NCBI GenBank assembly: GCA_036172665.1
Contig: CM069876.1
Coordinates: forward strand, 37,975,001 to 38,039,000
Source: Prosopocoilus inquinatus
Taxonomy: Eukaryota > Arthropoda > Insecta > Coleoptera > Lucanidae
Reading direction: 5' to 3'
DNA: 64,000 nt
Below the pieces are notes generated by a model. It was not told the DNA's origin and made no database searches. It saw only the letters and a program-made list of their open reading frames with translations. Made by a program: the position numbers and the translations under genes. Of this stretch, positions 35,340 to 45,310 are shown piece after piece; within the stretch, counting starts at the first letter, position 1; every line of letters begins with the position of its first letter.

Positions 35340-38300
35340 TTAACAATGATAAATACGTGTGAGCTTTCTGAAAATAGGAAAGCTTTCGACGAATGAGTGA
35401 GACGGCGACGCCTACTAAATACAGACTATGGAATATGGAAAGCTGCTCCCACATTAAACTGCTGGCCCGTCTTTTTACTCAGCGGTGGTGGTTTTGGTTA
35501 CATTTTTCTACTTTCAATGATGATAAATAGATGTGAGCTTTCTGAAAATAGGAAAGCTTTCGACGAATGAGTGGGACGGCGACGCCTACTAAAAACAGAC
35601 TATGGAATATGGAAAGCTGCTCCCACATTAAACTGCTGGCCCGTCTTTTTACTCAGCGGTGGTGGTTTTGGTTACATTTTTCTACTTTCAATGATGACAA
35701 ATACATGTGAGCTTTCTGAAAATAGGAAAGCTCTCGACGAATGAGTGGGACGGCGACGCCTACTAAAAACAGACTATGGAATATGGAAAGCTGCTCCCAA
35801 CTTAAACTGCTAGCCCGTCTTTTTAGTCGGCGCTGGTGGTTTTCGACGAATGAGTGGGACGGCGACCCCTACTAAAAACAGACTATGGAATATGGAAAGC
35901 TGCTCCCACCTTAAACTGCTGGCCCGTCTTTTTAGTCGGCGGTGGTGGTTTTGGTTACATTTTTCTACTTTCAATGATGATAAATAGATGTGAGCTTTCT
36001 GAAAATAGGAAAGCTTTCGACGAATGAGTGGGACGGCGACGCCTACTAAAAACAGACTATGGAATATGGAAAGCTGCTCCCACCTTAAACTGCTGGCCCG
36101 TCTTTTTAGTCGGCGGTGGTGGTTTTGGTTACATTTTTCTACTTTCAATGATGATAAATAGATGTGAGCTTTCTGAAAATAGCAAAGCTTTCGACGAATG
36201 AGTGGGACGGCGACGCCTACTAAAAACAGACTATGGAATATGGAAAGCTGCTCCCAACTTAAACTGCTGGCCCGTCTTTTTAGTCGGCGCTGGTGGTTTT
36301 GGTTACATTTTTCTACTTTCAATGATGATAAATACATGTGAGCTTTCTGAAAATAGGAAAGCTCTCGACGAATGAGTGGGACGGCGACGCCTACTAAAAA
36401 CAGACTATGGAATATGGAAAGCTGCTCCCACCTTAAACTGCTGGCCCGTCTTTTTAGTCGGCGGTGGTGGTTTTGGTTACATTTTTCTACTTTCAATGAT
36501 GTTAAATAGATGTGAGCTTTCTGAAAATAGGAAAGCTTTCGACGAATGAGTGGGACGGCGACGCCTACTAAAAACAGACTATGGAATATGGAAAGCTGCT
36601 CCCACCTTAAACTGCTGGCCCGTCTTTTTAGTCGGCGGTGGTGGTTTTGGTTACATTTTTCTACTTTCAATGATGATAAATAGATGTGAGCTTTCTGAAA
36701 ATAGGAAAGCTTTCGACGAATGAGTGGGACGGCGACGCCTACTAAAAACAGACTATGGAATATGGAAAGCTGCTCCCTCATTAAACTGCTGGCCCGTCTT
36801 TTTACTCAGCGCTGGTGGTTTTGGTTACATTTTTCTACTTTCAATGATGATAAATACATGTGAGCTTTCTGAAAATAGGAAAGCTCTCGACGAATGAGTG
36901 GGACGGCGACGCCTACTAAAAACAGACTATGGAATATGGAAAGCTGCTCCCAACTTAAACTGCTGGCCCGTCTTTTTAGTCGGCGCTGGTGGTTTTGGTT
37001 ACATTTTTCTACTTTCAATGATGATAAATACATGTGAGCTTTCTGAAAATAGGAAAGCTCTCGACGAATGAGTGGGACGGCGACGCCTACTAAAAACAGA
37101 CTATGGAATATAGAAAGCTGCTCCCACCTTAAACTGCTGGCCCGTCTTTTTAGTCGGCGGTGGTGGTTTTGGTTACATTTTTCTACTTTCAATGATGATA
37201 AATAGATGTGAGCTTTCTGAAAATAGGAAAGCTTTCGACGAATGAGTGGGACGGCGACGCCTACTAAAAACAGACTATGGAATATGGAAAGCTGCTCCCA
37301 CCTTAAACTGCTGGCCCGTCGTTTTAGTCGGCGGTGGTGGTTTTGGTTACATTTTTCTACTTTCAATGATGATAAATAGATGTGAGCTTTCTGAAAATAG
37401 GAAAGCTTTCGACGAATGAGTGGGACGGCGACGCCTACTAAAAACAGACTATGGAATATGGAAAGCTGCTCCCTCATTAAACTGCTGGCCCGTCTTTTTA
37501 CTCAGCGCTGGTGGTTTTGGTTACATTTTTCTACTTTCAATGATGATAAATACATGTGAGCTTTCTGAAAATAGGAAAACCTTCGACGAATGAGTGGGAC
37601 TGCGACGCCTACTAAAAACAGACTATGGAATATGGAAAGCTGCTCCCACCTTAAACTGCTGGCCCGTCTTTTTAGTCGGCGGTGGTGGTTTTGGTTACAT
37701 TTTTCTACTTTCAATGATGATAAATAGATGTGAGCTTTCTGAAAATAGGAAAGCTTTCGACGAATGAGTGGGACGGCGACGCCTACTAAAAACAGACTAT
37801 GGAATATGGAAAGCTGCTCCCACCTTAAACTGCTGGCCCGTCGTTTTAGTCGGCGGTGGTGGTTTTGGTTACATTTTTCTACTTTCAATGATGATAAATA
37901 GATGTGAGCTTTCTGAAAATAGGAAAGCTTTCGACGAATGAGTGGGACGGCGACGCCTACTAAAAACAGACTATGGAATATGGAAAGCTGCTCCCTCATT
38001 AAACTGCTGGCCCGTCTTTTTACTCAGCGCTGGTGGTTTTGGTTACATTTTTCTACTTTCAATGATGATAAATACATGTGAGCTTTCTGAAAATAGGAAA
38101 ACCTTCGACGAATGAGTGGGACTGCGACGCCTACTAAAAACAGACTATGGAATATGGAAAGCTGCTCCCAACTTAAACTACTGGCCCGTCTTTTTAGTCG
38201 GCGCTGGTGGTTTTGGTTACATTTTTCTACTTTCAATGATGATAAATACATGTGAGCTTTCTGAAAATAGGAAAGCTCTCGACGAATGAGTGGGACGGCG

Positions 38301-38850
38301 ACGCCTACTAAAAACAGACTATGGAATATGGAAAGCTGCTCCCAACTTAAACTGCTAGCCCGTCTTTTTAGTCGGCGCTGGTGGTTTTCGACGAATGAGT
38401 GGGACGGCGACCCCTACTAAAAACAGACTATGGAATATGGAAAGCTGCTCCCACCTTAAACTGCTGGTCCGTCTTTTTAGTCGGCGCTGGTGGTTTTGGT
38501 TACATTTTTCTACTTTCAATGATGATAAATACATGTGAGCTTTCTGAAAATAGGAAAACCTTCGACGAATGAGTGGGACGGCGACGCCTACTAAAAACAG
38601 ACTATGGAATATGGAAAGCTGCTCCCGCCTTAAACTGCTGGCCCGTCTTTTTAGTAGGCGCTGGTGCTTTTGGTTACATTTTTTTACTCTCAGCGATGAT
38701 AAACACAAGTGAGCTTTTTGAAAATAAAAAAGCTTCCGTCGAACGAGTGGGACTCACCGGCGTGCGATGCCTATTAAAGACAGGCTGGCAGTTCGGAATA
38801 AGTAGAGCTGCTCCCCACCTTAAACTGCTGGCCTGTCTTTTTAATAAGCA
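35340..38850. repeat. 174-bp satellite array, ~20 monomers
   Basis: Using ACTGCTGGCCCG as anchor, monomers start at 35458, 35632, 35806, 35915, 36089, 36263 and so on. Spacing is exactly 174 bp except two 109-bp steps (35806-35915 and 38351-38460) and a diverged last unit of about 190 bp. Each monomer contains GGTTACATTTTTCTACTTTC, GTGAGCTTTCTGAAAATAGG, ACGAATGAGTGGGACGGCGA and GACTATGGAATATGGAAAGC. Because 174 is 3 x 58, one antisense frame stays open over 323, 223 and 165 codons. These are satellite artefacts rather than likely genes. Confidence 0.95.
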
Positions 38851-38859
38851 CTAGTAAAA

Positions 38860-41640
38860 CAGTTACGGTTTCTATGCTATATAAAAATTGAACTTTATCT
38901 GAAATTTATTGGAATAATTAATTGCCACGGAACGTTTTAACGATTTGAAAGGGTTACTCCGAAGACGCTCTTAATTGACTTTCGCCGGCGAAGCGCATAT
39001 AGTCACGAAATTAAACTTCCCAGCCATGTAATGGGGCAATAAATAGTATTTTTATTAGCTAACGTACTAGATAAAAGCCGTAAATAATACTAATCAGTCA
39101 AGCACAGGAGATTCCAATCAAGTTTTTTTTTTCTCAGAAGTCGTTAAACTCTCGAGAGCCTTCACTTTGATAAGTTCGGGGCGTGTGTGACGTGATGCAT
39201 TCGGTGCCCAAAATAGAGAATCTAAAATAGTAAAACTACATTAAATTATCGTTTTATATTCCGACTTGGACTTGTTGATTATGCGCATAATAATACTTCA
39301 CATCTACATACACATACGTTACCGAATCATATCCATATTATTTAGGATTTACATTCGCAGCCTTGCACGTTTGGAATTGCAAATTGATCTGTTTCGTGTG
39401 ATGTCAAAGATTAACTTTGCGCGGATATTTGATGTATGCTATAAAATTGAATTGAATTGACCCTCGATGTTTGCACTCCTACAGTATATAATACATGTAA
39501 TTTTGTTATTAAAATTCATGTTTACTCTGCAAACTAGTGAAGGCTGGTGATGATTTACTGTGGGCGAGCAACGGCTGCAAAAGGGAAAGATGTATGAATT
39601 TTCCAAATAAATTTGTTTTTCGGGACTGTCCCGATATTGAGCCGGAACGTGCAACTTCAATAGAACAGAGGGGGGAGGGGCACTGCCCACATTGCCCACC
39701 CCGGCGAGCCGTCACTGCTGCAAACACATTCGTGTACTATCGTAGGCAACGTAAAGAGATCATTGTTGAACTCTAATTTAGTCGAATTTTTAACAATATC
39801 GTTGGTTTTGATTCCTTTTGTAATTAATGATCAAACCTAGGGACATTTAGGTGCTATAATACATGAATTTTGTAGACTCTGTAGAGTAAATTCTATGAGA
39901 ATATTCCTATTTGTTTAACCTGCACAAGTATTTGTTGAATGTCGTACTAGTAGTATTCATAAAAGTCGGCAAACTTTCAACTGGAAATTGTATTTTGCGT
40001 ATCGATTTAACTTGTGTACGCATCTTTGCAAAAGAAAATCGTATACTTTCCGAGAATGTCCGGAATTTCCCGGATTGTGGTAATGACGCAAATTTTAAGC
40101 CGCCCACGTGTCTATTTATTTTTAAAGTACCTGAATCGTCTTGTATAATTAAAAACCCGAGTAAGTTGGAATCAGTTCATAAAGCCCGCAATAGACGATC
40201 ATAAATTGTATGAAATTTACATGTAATTTATGGCAAAACCTATTTTTCACCGTGTATAGCGAGCAAAAAGAATTACACGAATTTATACATGTAAAATTGA
40301 AAACAAAGAGCAAGTTCTATTTCTCAAGGTTTTTCACGTGAAATTTTAGTAAATTCTAGTGACTTTAATTGTTGCTGTTGGCTGTTGACTCAGATGAATG
40401 AAGAACGACTTCAGCTAATTTATGTGGGTATATGTTTATAAATAATTTTAGCTTCAAGATAGTTTAATCAGTGATGGTCATGTGCTCTCCGTTTGGAGGA
40501 TACCCTTGATAACATAATCCAACATTCTCAGCTGCCCAAAGAAAATAACTTGAGGTTAGAAGAATTCATGAGTTACCATTTTCACCAACATTAACATTCT
40601 AAATTACTATTTAGCAGAACATCTTTTTATTAATATAATTGAAACGTGCATTGCAAATTACAATTCACGAATATATACACACATGTTTACATGAATTTTT
40701 ACGTGAAATGATTGGAACATGTATTGCCGGCTTAAGATAAAAGCAAATGTTACCAGAGAAATCACCAAAAGCAAGAGAAAATTGCTCTTCTCCGGGAATC
40801 AAAAGCGAAAGGTACAAAGAAGTGTTCGATTTTTAAGCTTTTCGTGTAATTTATTACCAAACTGTTTGAATTGTTTTACCAAAGAAAATAAATGTAAGAA
40901 GAGGTTTAATTCAAAAAGTGACAAGAACTCAAATAAAATCAAACCGGAGCCGAGAAAAAGAAAGAAATCGTTTAAAGACATGAAACAAGAAAAAAACCGA
41001 ACATACAGAGTGAGCCAAAAAGAATGAAGAAGAGCTGAATTTCTTCACGCAAGTCAGCAACTTTCTTCAGTGTTACATCATCAAAAATCGTATACTTTCA
41101 GAAATGTCCGGAATTTCCCGGACTGTGGTAATGTGATTTTGTAAATCGTTGAGAAGTTGAATTCCGTTACACAATTTAGTAACATTATTTATTTTTATAT
41201 TATTATTATTATTATATATGTATAATTCGAAAAGTACAAGCAGCGATGTATTCAGAATATGTACAAGTACAAACAAACAGATATGTAGCGGTTATGTTGT
41301 ACTTATTTTTGACATTTCAGTAAACTTTATTATTTTTAAATGGTTACAGTGAAATATTTAGACACAATCGACTTATGTTTGTTTATTCTTATTTCTTCCG
41401 TTTTTTATGTGCGTAAATAAATTTATATAAAATGAAACGCGGCTCTTACTGTAATATGTATTATGAATATTAGAAATCAGAAAGTAAATTTAAGTAACTT
41501 TAACTCTTTAGCGCTTTAAACCTTAAAATTTTAAATTAAAGAATCGTCCTAACTCATTAAATATTAGAGTTTAAATTATTAAAGAGTTACAATTATTTAA
41601 ATTAAACTTTCCGAATAGCACTATTTAACCCCTTTTTTAA
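38860..41640. other. intronic DNA with one dispersed 50-bp repeat
   Basis: AAAATCGTATACTTTC followed by GTCCGGAATTTCCCGGA(T/C)TGTGGTAATG occurs at 40037-40087 and again at 41086-41135. Otherwise only frames of 60-102 codons with unrecognised or lysine-rich products are present, including 39537-39776 (a Cys-x2-Cys-P-P-R-R peptide) and 40719-41027. A (ATT)n microsatellite is at about 41196. Confidence 0.5.
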
Positions 41641-41656
41641 AGTTTTCTGTAACTTA

Positions 41657-41781
41657 GGGCCAATTTCATAAGAAGACTCTCATTTTAAAGTTACTTTAAC
41701 CTAAAAAAATACATTTGTTTCCCTGTTCTTAAAGTGACTTTAAATTAAAGCTTCCTTAAAATCTGATTATGAAAAAGGCCG
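41657..41781. mobile_element. PIF/Harbinger-like MITE, copy A
   Basis: Ends GGGCCAATTTCAT and ATGAAAAAGGCCG are inverted repeats. TTA flanks both sides (41654-41656, 41782-41784). The interior CCTAAAAAAATACATTTGTT and AAGTGACTTTAAATTAAAG match copies B and C. 125 bp, no ORF. Confidence 0.88.
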
Positions 41782-41784
41782 TTA

Positions 41785-43155
41785 AATTTTTAAATCCTTA
41801 AAGTCAAATATTTCTGAATAACACCGTATGATTAGTTGTTACCGTAACAACAAAATTTAACAGCCCTTTAAATTTATTTAACGCTTTTGATACAGAATAG
41901 GCCCATAACACAACAAAAAAATATTCGTGATGAAGAAAATGTTTTTTTTTTTAGTAAAAAAAAAAAAAAACAATTAACCTTTAAGCATACGCTTTATTTT
42001 TCACCGTTTGCATTTCAAACTACTTCTGATAACGCATTACTAAAGCCTACGCACTACCAATTAAAAAAAAAATAATGAAATTATTCAATAAAGGCGTGTA
42101 TACACTGCGCCTACTTTACTTTTCTTTGAAAACAAAACTCTGAAGGACTGTTTCGCTTTTTACAATTTTTTTTCTACACTGTAGGAAATTGAGAAAGGTG
42201 ACATTTGTTTTCATTTTTTACCTTCTATTACAAAGGGTGATTTTTTTTTAATTTGTAGCCCAGAGTGCTGTGAATGCTTTTGTTGGTACGCATTTTAAAT
42301 GGACCTTGCGCCAGTCACAGCTCACTGGACGCCGGTTTGAAAAAAAGAACATTCCTTATAAAAATAGAACGACCACACTTTCTAGTGCAGATTGTTAACA
42401 AAATAGCCTGAACAGCGACAAATAAAACAAAAGATGAGAACAAAACATAAAATGTAGTAATAACAATAACAAAGAAATCAACTAAGTTAATGTAAGTAAT
42501 AGTAACGTGCAAGAAACGAGTGACAATTATTGTAACCCTTGTCAAGTCAATCATTTTTAAATTAATTATTATTTCAAATTGAAATATTGTTGTGCGATAG
42601 TCAATATTCGAATTTAACGATACGAAGTAACAATCGATTTTCGTGTTTGATTGCGCAGCCAACCAGGATTAAAATAATTGTTGGCCACCGTTAATTAAAA
42701 GTAGAAAAGCAAACAGCACATTGAAATTGCTTTCCATAAAACTTCTCCACCAAAGATCAACAGATTATTAATCAAAAAAGAAAAAAAAACAAAAACAAAG
42801 ATAAATCGGAAAACAGGAACAAGTGATGCTTACCTTACGAAGTGAAAAAGTTGAAACATGATTGAAAAAAGACGGACAAATTGAAGTCGAAGGTAAAATA
42901 ATTTTTATGAAAGACTTGTCAACGCTATGTTTTACTGGAACCTGCAGGCAACCAACGATGCATGAACTTGTCGTAACAGTTGCTACGTTTGTTTTTTTTT
43001 TGTATTACGGTTAGTTGCCAGTTTATGTTTTTTTGGTTAGAAATTTTGATGTTCAAATAAGTTCGTACCTTTCTCACCAAGGATATTCATGAGACTGATC
43101 GAACATAACCTCTCTTTATATCTAAATCTTTGATAACTCGAATCAAATTATTAGA
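41785..43155. other. intronic DNA without recognised features
   Basis: A-rich and T-rich runs and a 115-codon minus frame (42315-42662) with hydrophobic, valine/isoleucine-rich translation. I see no family signature or splice support for it. Confidence 0.4.
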
Positions 43156-43159
43156 ATTA

Positions 43160-43533
43160 GGTTGGGTTGCATGAAACGTTTAAGCCAGGATTAAACTTAA
43201 GCCTAAGTTAGACTGTGATACGAGTGCTGTACGTCAAAATGAATGTGACATTCTAGCTCAGGTTTAAATATAATCTCGGCTTAAATCTCTTATGCAAGCT
43301 CACGCTGAAGTTTAAGTTCCACTTAAGAGGTTAAGTGACACTTTCTGTTGTTGAAAAAGTGTCACTTATCCACTTGAGTGAGACATAAAGTTTAATGTGA
43401 GTTTGCATAAAAGATTTAAGCCGAGATTATATTTAAGCCTGAGTTAAAATGATATACACTCATTTTGACGTATAGCATAACGTACTGCAGTCTTAAATTT
43501 AATCCTGCCTTAAATGTTTCATGCAACCCAGCC
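43160..43533. mobile_element. composite palindrome: two opposed MITEs around a third
   Basis: The outer ends GG(T/C)TGGGTTGCATGAAAC are perfect mirrors, with TA just outside both (43158-43159, 43534-43535). Each ~145-bp arm is itself a palindrome (AAGCCAGGATTAAACTTAAG ... AATCTCGGCTTAAATCT) and matches the single element at 27357-27511. The centre (about 43303-43392) holds a different palindrome, TTAAGTGACACTTTCTGTTG / GAAAAAGTGTCACTT, which also occurs at 43591-43825. Confidence 0.8.
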
Positions 43534-43590
43534 TAATTTTAATCAAAGATTTGAATTATCGAAGTCCGACTATAATACAAAAAAAATGAG

Positions 43591-43825
43591 CACCACTTTT
43601 ACTTAAAAGTTTATGTCCCACTTAAGTGACACTTTTTCAACAACAGAAAGTGTCACTTAGGGCCGTTTTCATAATCAGACTTTAAATTTAAAGTTACTTT
43701 AACCTAAAAAAATACATTTGTTTCCCTATACTTAAAGTGACTTTAAATTAAAGTTTCCTTAAAGTCTGAATGAAAATGGCCGTTAACCTCTTAAGTTGGA
43801 CTTAAAGTTTTAAGTGAAAGTGGTG
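43591..43825. mobile_element. palindromic MITE split by a Harbinger-like MITE
   Basis: Ends CACCACTTTTACTTAAAAG and CTTAAAGTTTTAAGTGAAAG followed by TGGTG are inverted repeats. The centre AAGTGTCACTTA is interrupted by copy B (43660-43782). The copy inside 43303-43392 shows the unbroken centre. Confidence 0.8.
43660..43782. mobile_element. PIF/Harbinger-like MITE, copy B (nested)
   Basis: Ends GGGCCGTTTTCATAATCAGA and ATGAAAATGGCCG. TTA at 43657-43659 is repeated at 43783-43785, and the empty site GTGTCACTTAACCTC can be reconstructed from the host element's other arm. The interior is nearly identical to copies A and C. Confidence 0.9.
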
Positions 43826-43867
43826 TAGACGGTCCTAAGAGTCTCAAGGGGTTGTGTATTTTATTTA

Positions 43868-43992
43868 TGGCCGTTTTCATAATCAGACATTAAGGAAGCT
43901 TTAAATTAAAGTCACTTTAAGAATAGGGAAACAAATGTATTTTTTTAGGATAAAGTAACTTTAAATTTAAAGTCCTATTATGAAATCGGCCC
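43868..43992. mobile_element. PIF/Harbinger-like MITE, copy C (inverted)
   Basis: Opposite orientation to copy B, 85 bp away. Ends TGGCCGTTTTCATAATCAGA and ATGAAATCGGCCC. TTA flanks both sides (43865-43867, 43993-43995). In a transcript, B and C would pair to form a long double-stranded stem. Confidence 0.88.
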
Positions 43993-44438
43993 TTAAGAAC
44001 CCAAAATCTTGATAACTCGAACTTTAAATTGTGGAAAGTCGATTGTATTTCATGGTGTGTAACGTTGGTTGCCTATAGCGCTCTAACTGTACAGTGCGTT
44101 GACATGTTCTATTTAAAAGTATACAAAAAAAAATCGAACAAAAATCAGTTACGTATTCAAAAATTCGTCAATGGATCAGAAAGGCTCTTGATAATAATAT
44201 TGACCTCATTTTAAGTTTGAAAAGACTTTTGAAATTTGGGCATTCATCGGTTCGATCACGTTATAAAATATCTCGGCTGAAATTTTCGACGAAAGCATTT
44301 TTTTTTCCCCCAACAAGCAATTTTACACCCTCGTTCACGATCAGATTTAACTTACTTATATCGGGGGCGTTTAACCAATGCGTTCACGTCGTTTGCCTTT
44401 CGCAGTTCCGGCCTCTAAGGTCCCTTGTAATTTTCCAG

Positions 44439-44597
44439 AGGCCGCCCGCATTCGAGACCTGATAACCACCCTGCCTTTGCCCTTACACATGGGCACCCTC
44501 GAATGGAAACTGAAGTATTTTTACGAGTCCTGCATGGACGTCGATACGATAGAGATCGATAAGGAAAGGCCTCTGATCACCATCATCTCGGAATTAG
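44439..44597 (+). CDS. M13 metallopeptidase, coding exon 3
   Basis: The acceptor is the pyrimidine-rich TTGTAATTTTCCAG ending at 44438. The first two bases (AG) complete the split codon from exon 2 as GAG (Glu). The peptide then runs AARIRDLITTLPLPL, GTLEWKLKYFYESCMDVDTI, and ERPLITIISEL, ending at E-L-G/ with GTAAGT as donor at 44598, phase 1. In M13 proteins this region carries the conserved K-x-x-x-F/Y-Y-x-S-C-M-D-x-x-x-I and P-L-x-x-x-I-x-x-L-G-G-W motifs, and both are recognisable. It is an ectodomain helix segment upstream of the catalytic domain. The usual next residues (G-W) would come from the following exon, which I could not find in the remaining 19 kb. Confidence 0.88.
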
Positions 44598-44630
44598 GTA
44601 AGTGGGAAATTTGTTAATTTTAATTTTCTT

Positions 44631-44826
44631 TACACAGGGTGTTTCACTTAAGGCGTCTTCCTTCATAACTCTCTCTAGTTACACATTTTATAAAAAAAGT
44701 GATTCAAATGAAAGTTGCTTTGTATCATGCGGAGCATATTTTAAAATTAGCTTGGAGTATACAGAGTGTTTTGCTTCGCCTGCGCATTATGTTACTTCGT
44801 TATTTTAAACGGAACACCCTATACAT
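44631..44826. mobile_element. short TIR element just after exon 3
   Basis: TACACAGGGTGTTTC at the left and GGAACACCCTATACA at the right are imperfect inverted repeats enclosing about 170 bp. It begins only 33 bp beyond the exon 3 donor. No coding frame with a recognisable product. Confidence 0.5.
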
Positions 44827-45189
44827 TTTTAGATTTTCGGATTCAAGACTGAATTTTAATGTGACTTTATGCACCACACAGGCCTACTGTAAACCATTTT
44901 CGGGTTATTCGACTTTTTAAAACAATTGTCATTGTTGCGGTATTTCAAAAGAAATGCAAATATCTTCGGAACAAATGACTTGTGTTTTTTTTTGCAAAAG
45001 TTTAATCTTGAGACGCTTTTTCACTTACACTGCTAAGAAAAATTTCAAGTAACATAAGTTCTTACAAACAATTTATAAACTTGAGAATACTCAAACTACG
45101 ATAACTAACTTTTTTGATGGAATGCTGTATGTCTTTTAATTCTGTTAATTATTCTGCCTTCCTTGCTTCGCGGAAACTGAAGTACGTTT

Positions 45190-45310
45190 GGTTGATGCTC
45201 CTCTCTTTATAGAGAACCGCGCGTCTTCTTTGATTGGTCACGGGAAATGAGGACGTTAACCAATGAAATGCCTCCATCTGACGTAGACATGTTTAAATGA
45301 GCCAATCAAC
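45190..45310. promoter_or_regulatory. cluster of three CCAAT-type words
   Basis: TTTGATTGGTCAC, TTAACCAATGAAA and GAGCCAATCAAC fall within about 80 bp. CCAAT words at such density can mark NF-Y-type promoters or enhancers, or TE subterminal sites. No TATA box or start site could be tied to them. Confidence 0.2.

Larger units (their letters stand above)
34822..44438 (+). other. intron 2 of the M13 peptidase gene (9.6 kb)
   Basis: It is bounded by GTGAGC and TTTTCCAG, phase 1 on both sides; the split codon gives Glu. It contains the 174-bp satellite array and a cluster of nested MITEs. Confidence 0.8.

Noticed and set aside
35810..36781. 323-codon minus-strand ORF (and the 223-, 165-, 117-codon ones beside it)
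   Set aside because: They are repeats of the 174-bp satellite monomer, whose length is a multiple of three; no codon-level evidence of selection and no promoter or splice context.
39537..39776. 79-codon + frame with C-x2-C and basic segments
   Set aside because: No splice sites, signal or family match; within the length expected by chance in a local GC-richer patch.
40719..41027. 102-codon lysine-rich + frame
   Set aside because: A-rich sequence makes long Lys/Asn frames common; no domain or conservation evidence.
44041..44438. Possible extension of exon 3 upstream using the CGCAG at 44405
   Set aside because: The in-frame extension adds residues without M13 similarity, and only the acceptor at 44438 fits the phase and the polypyrimidine tract.
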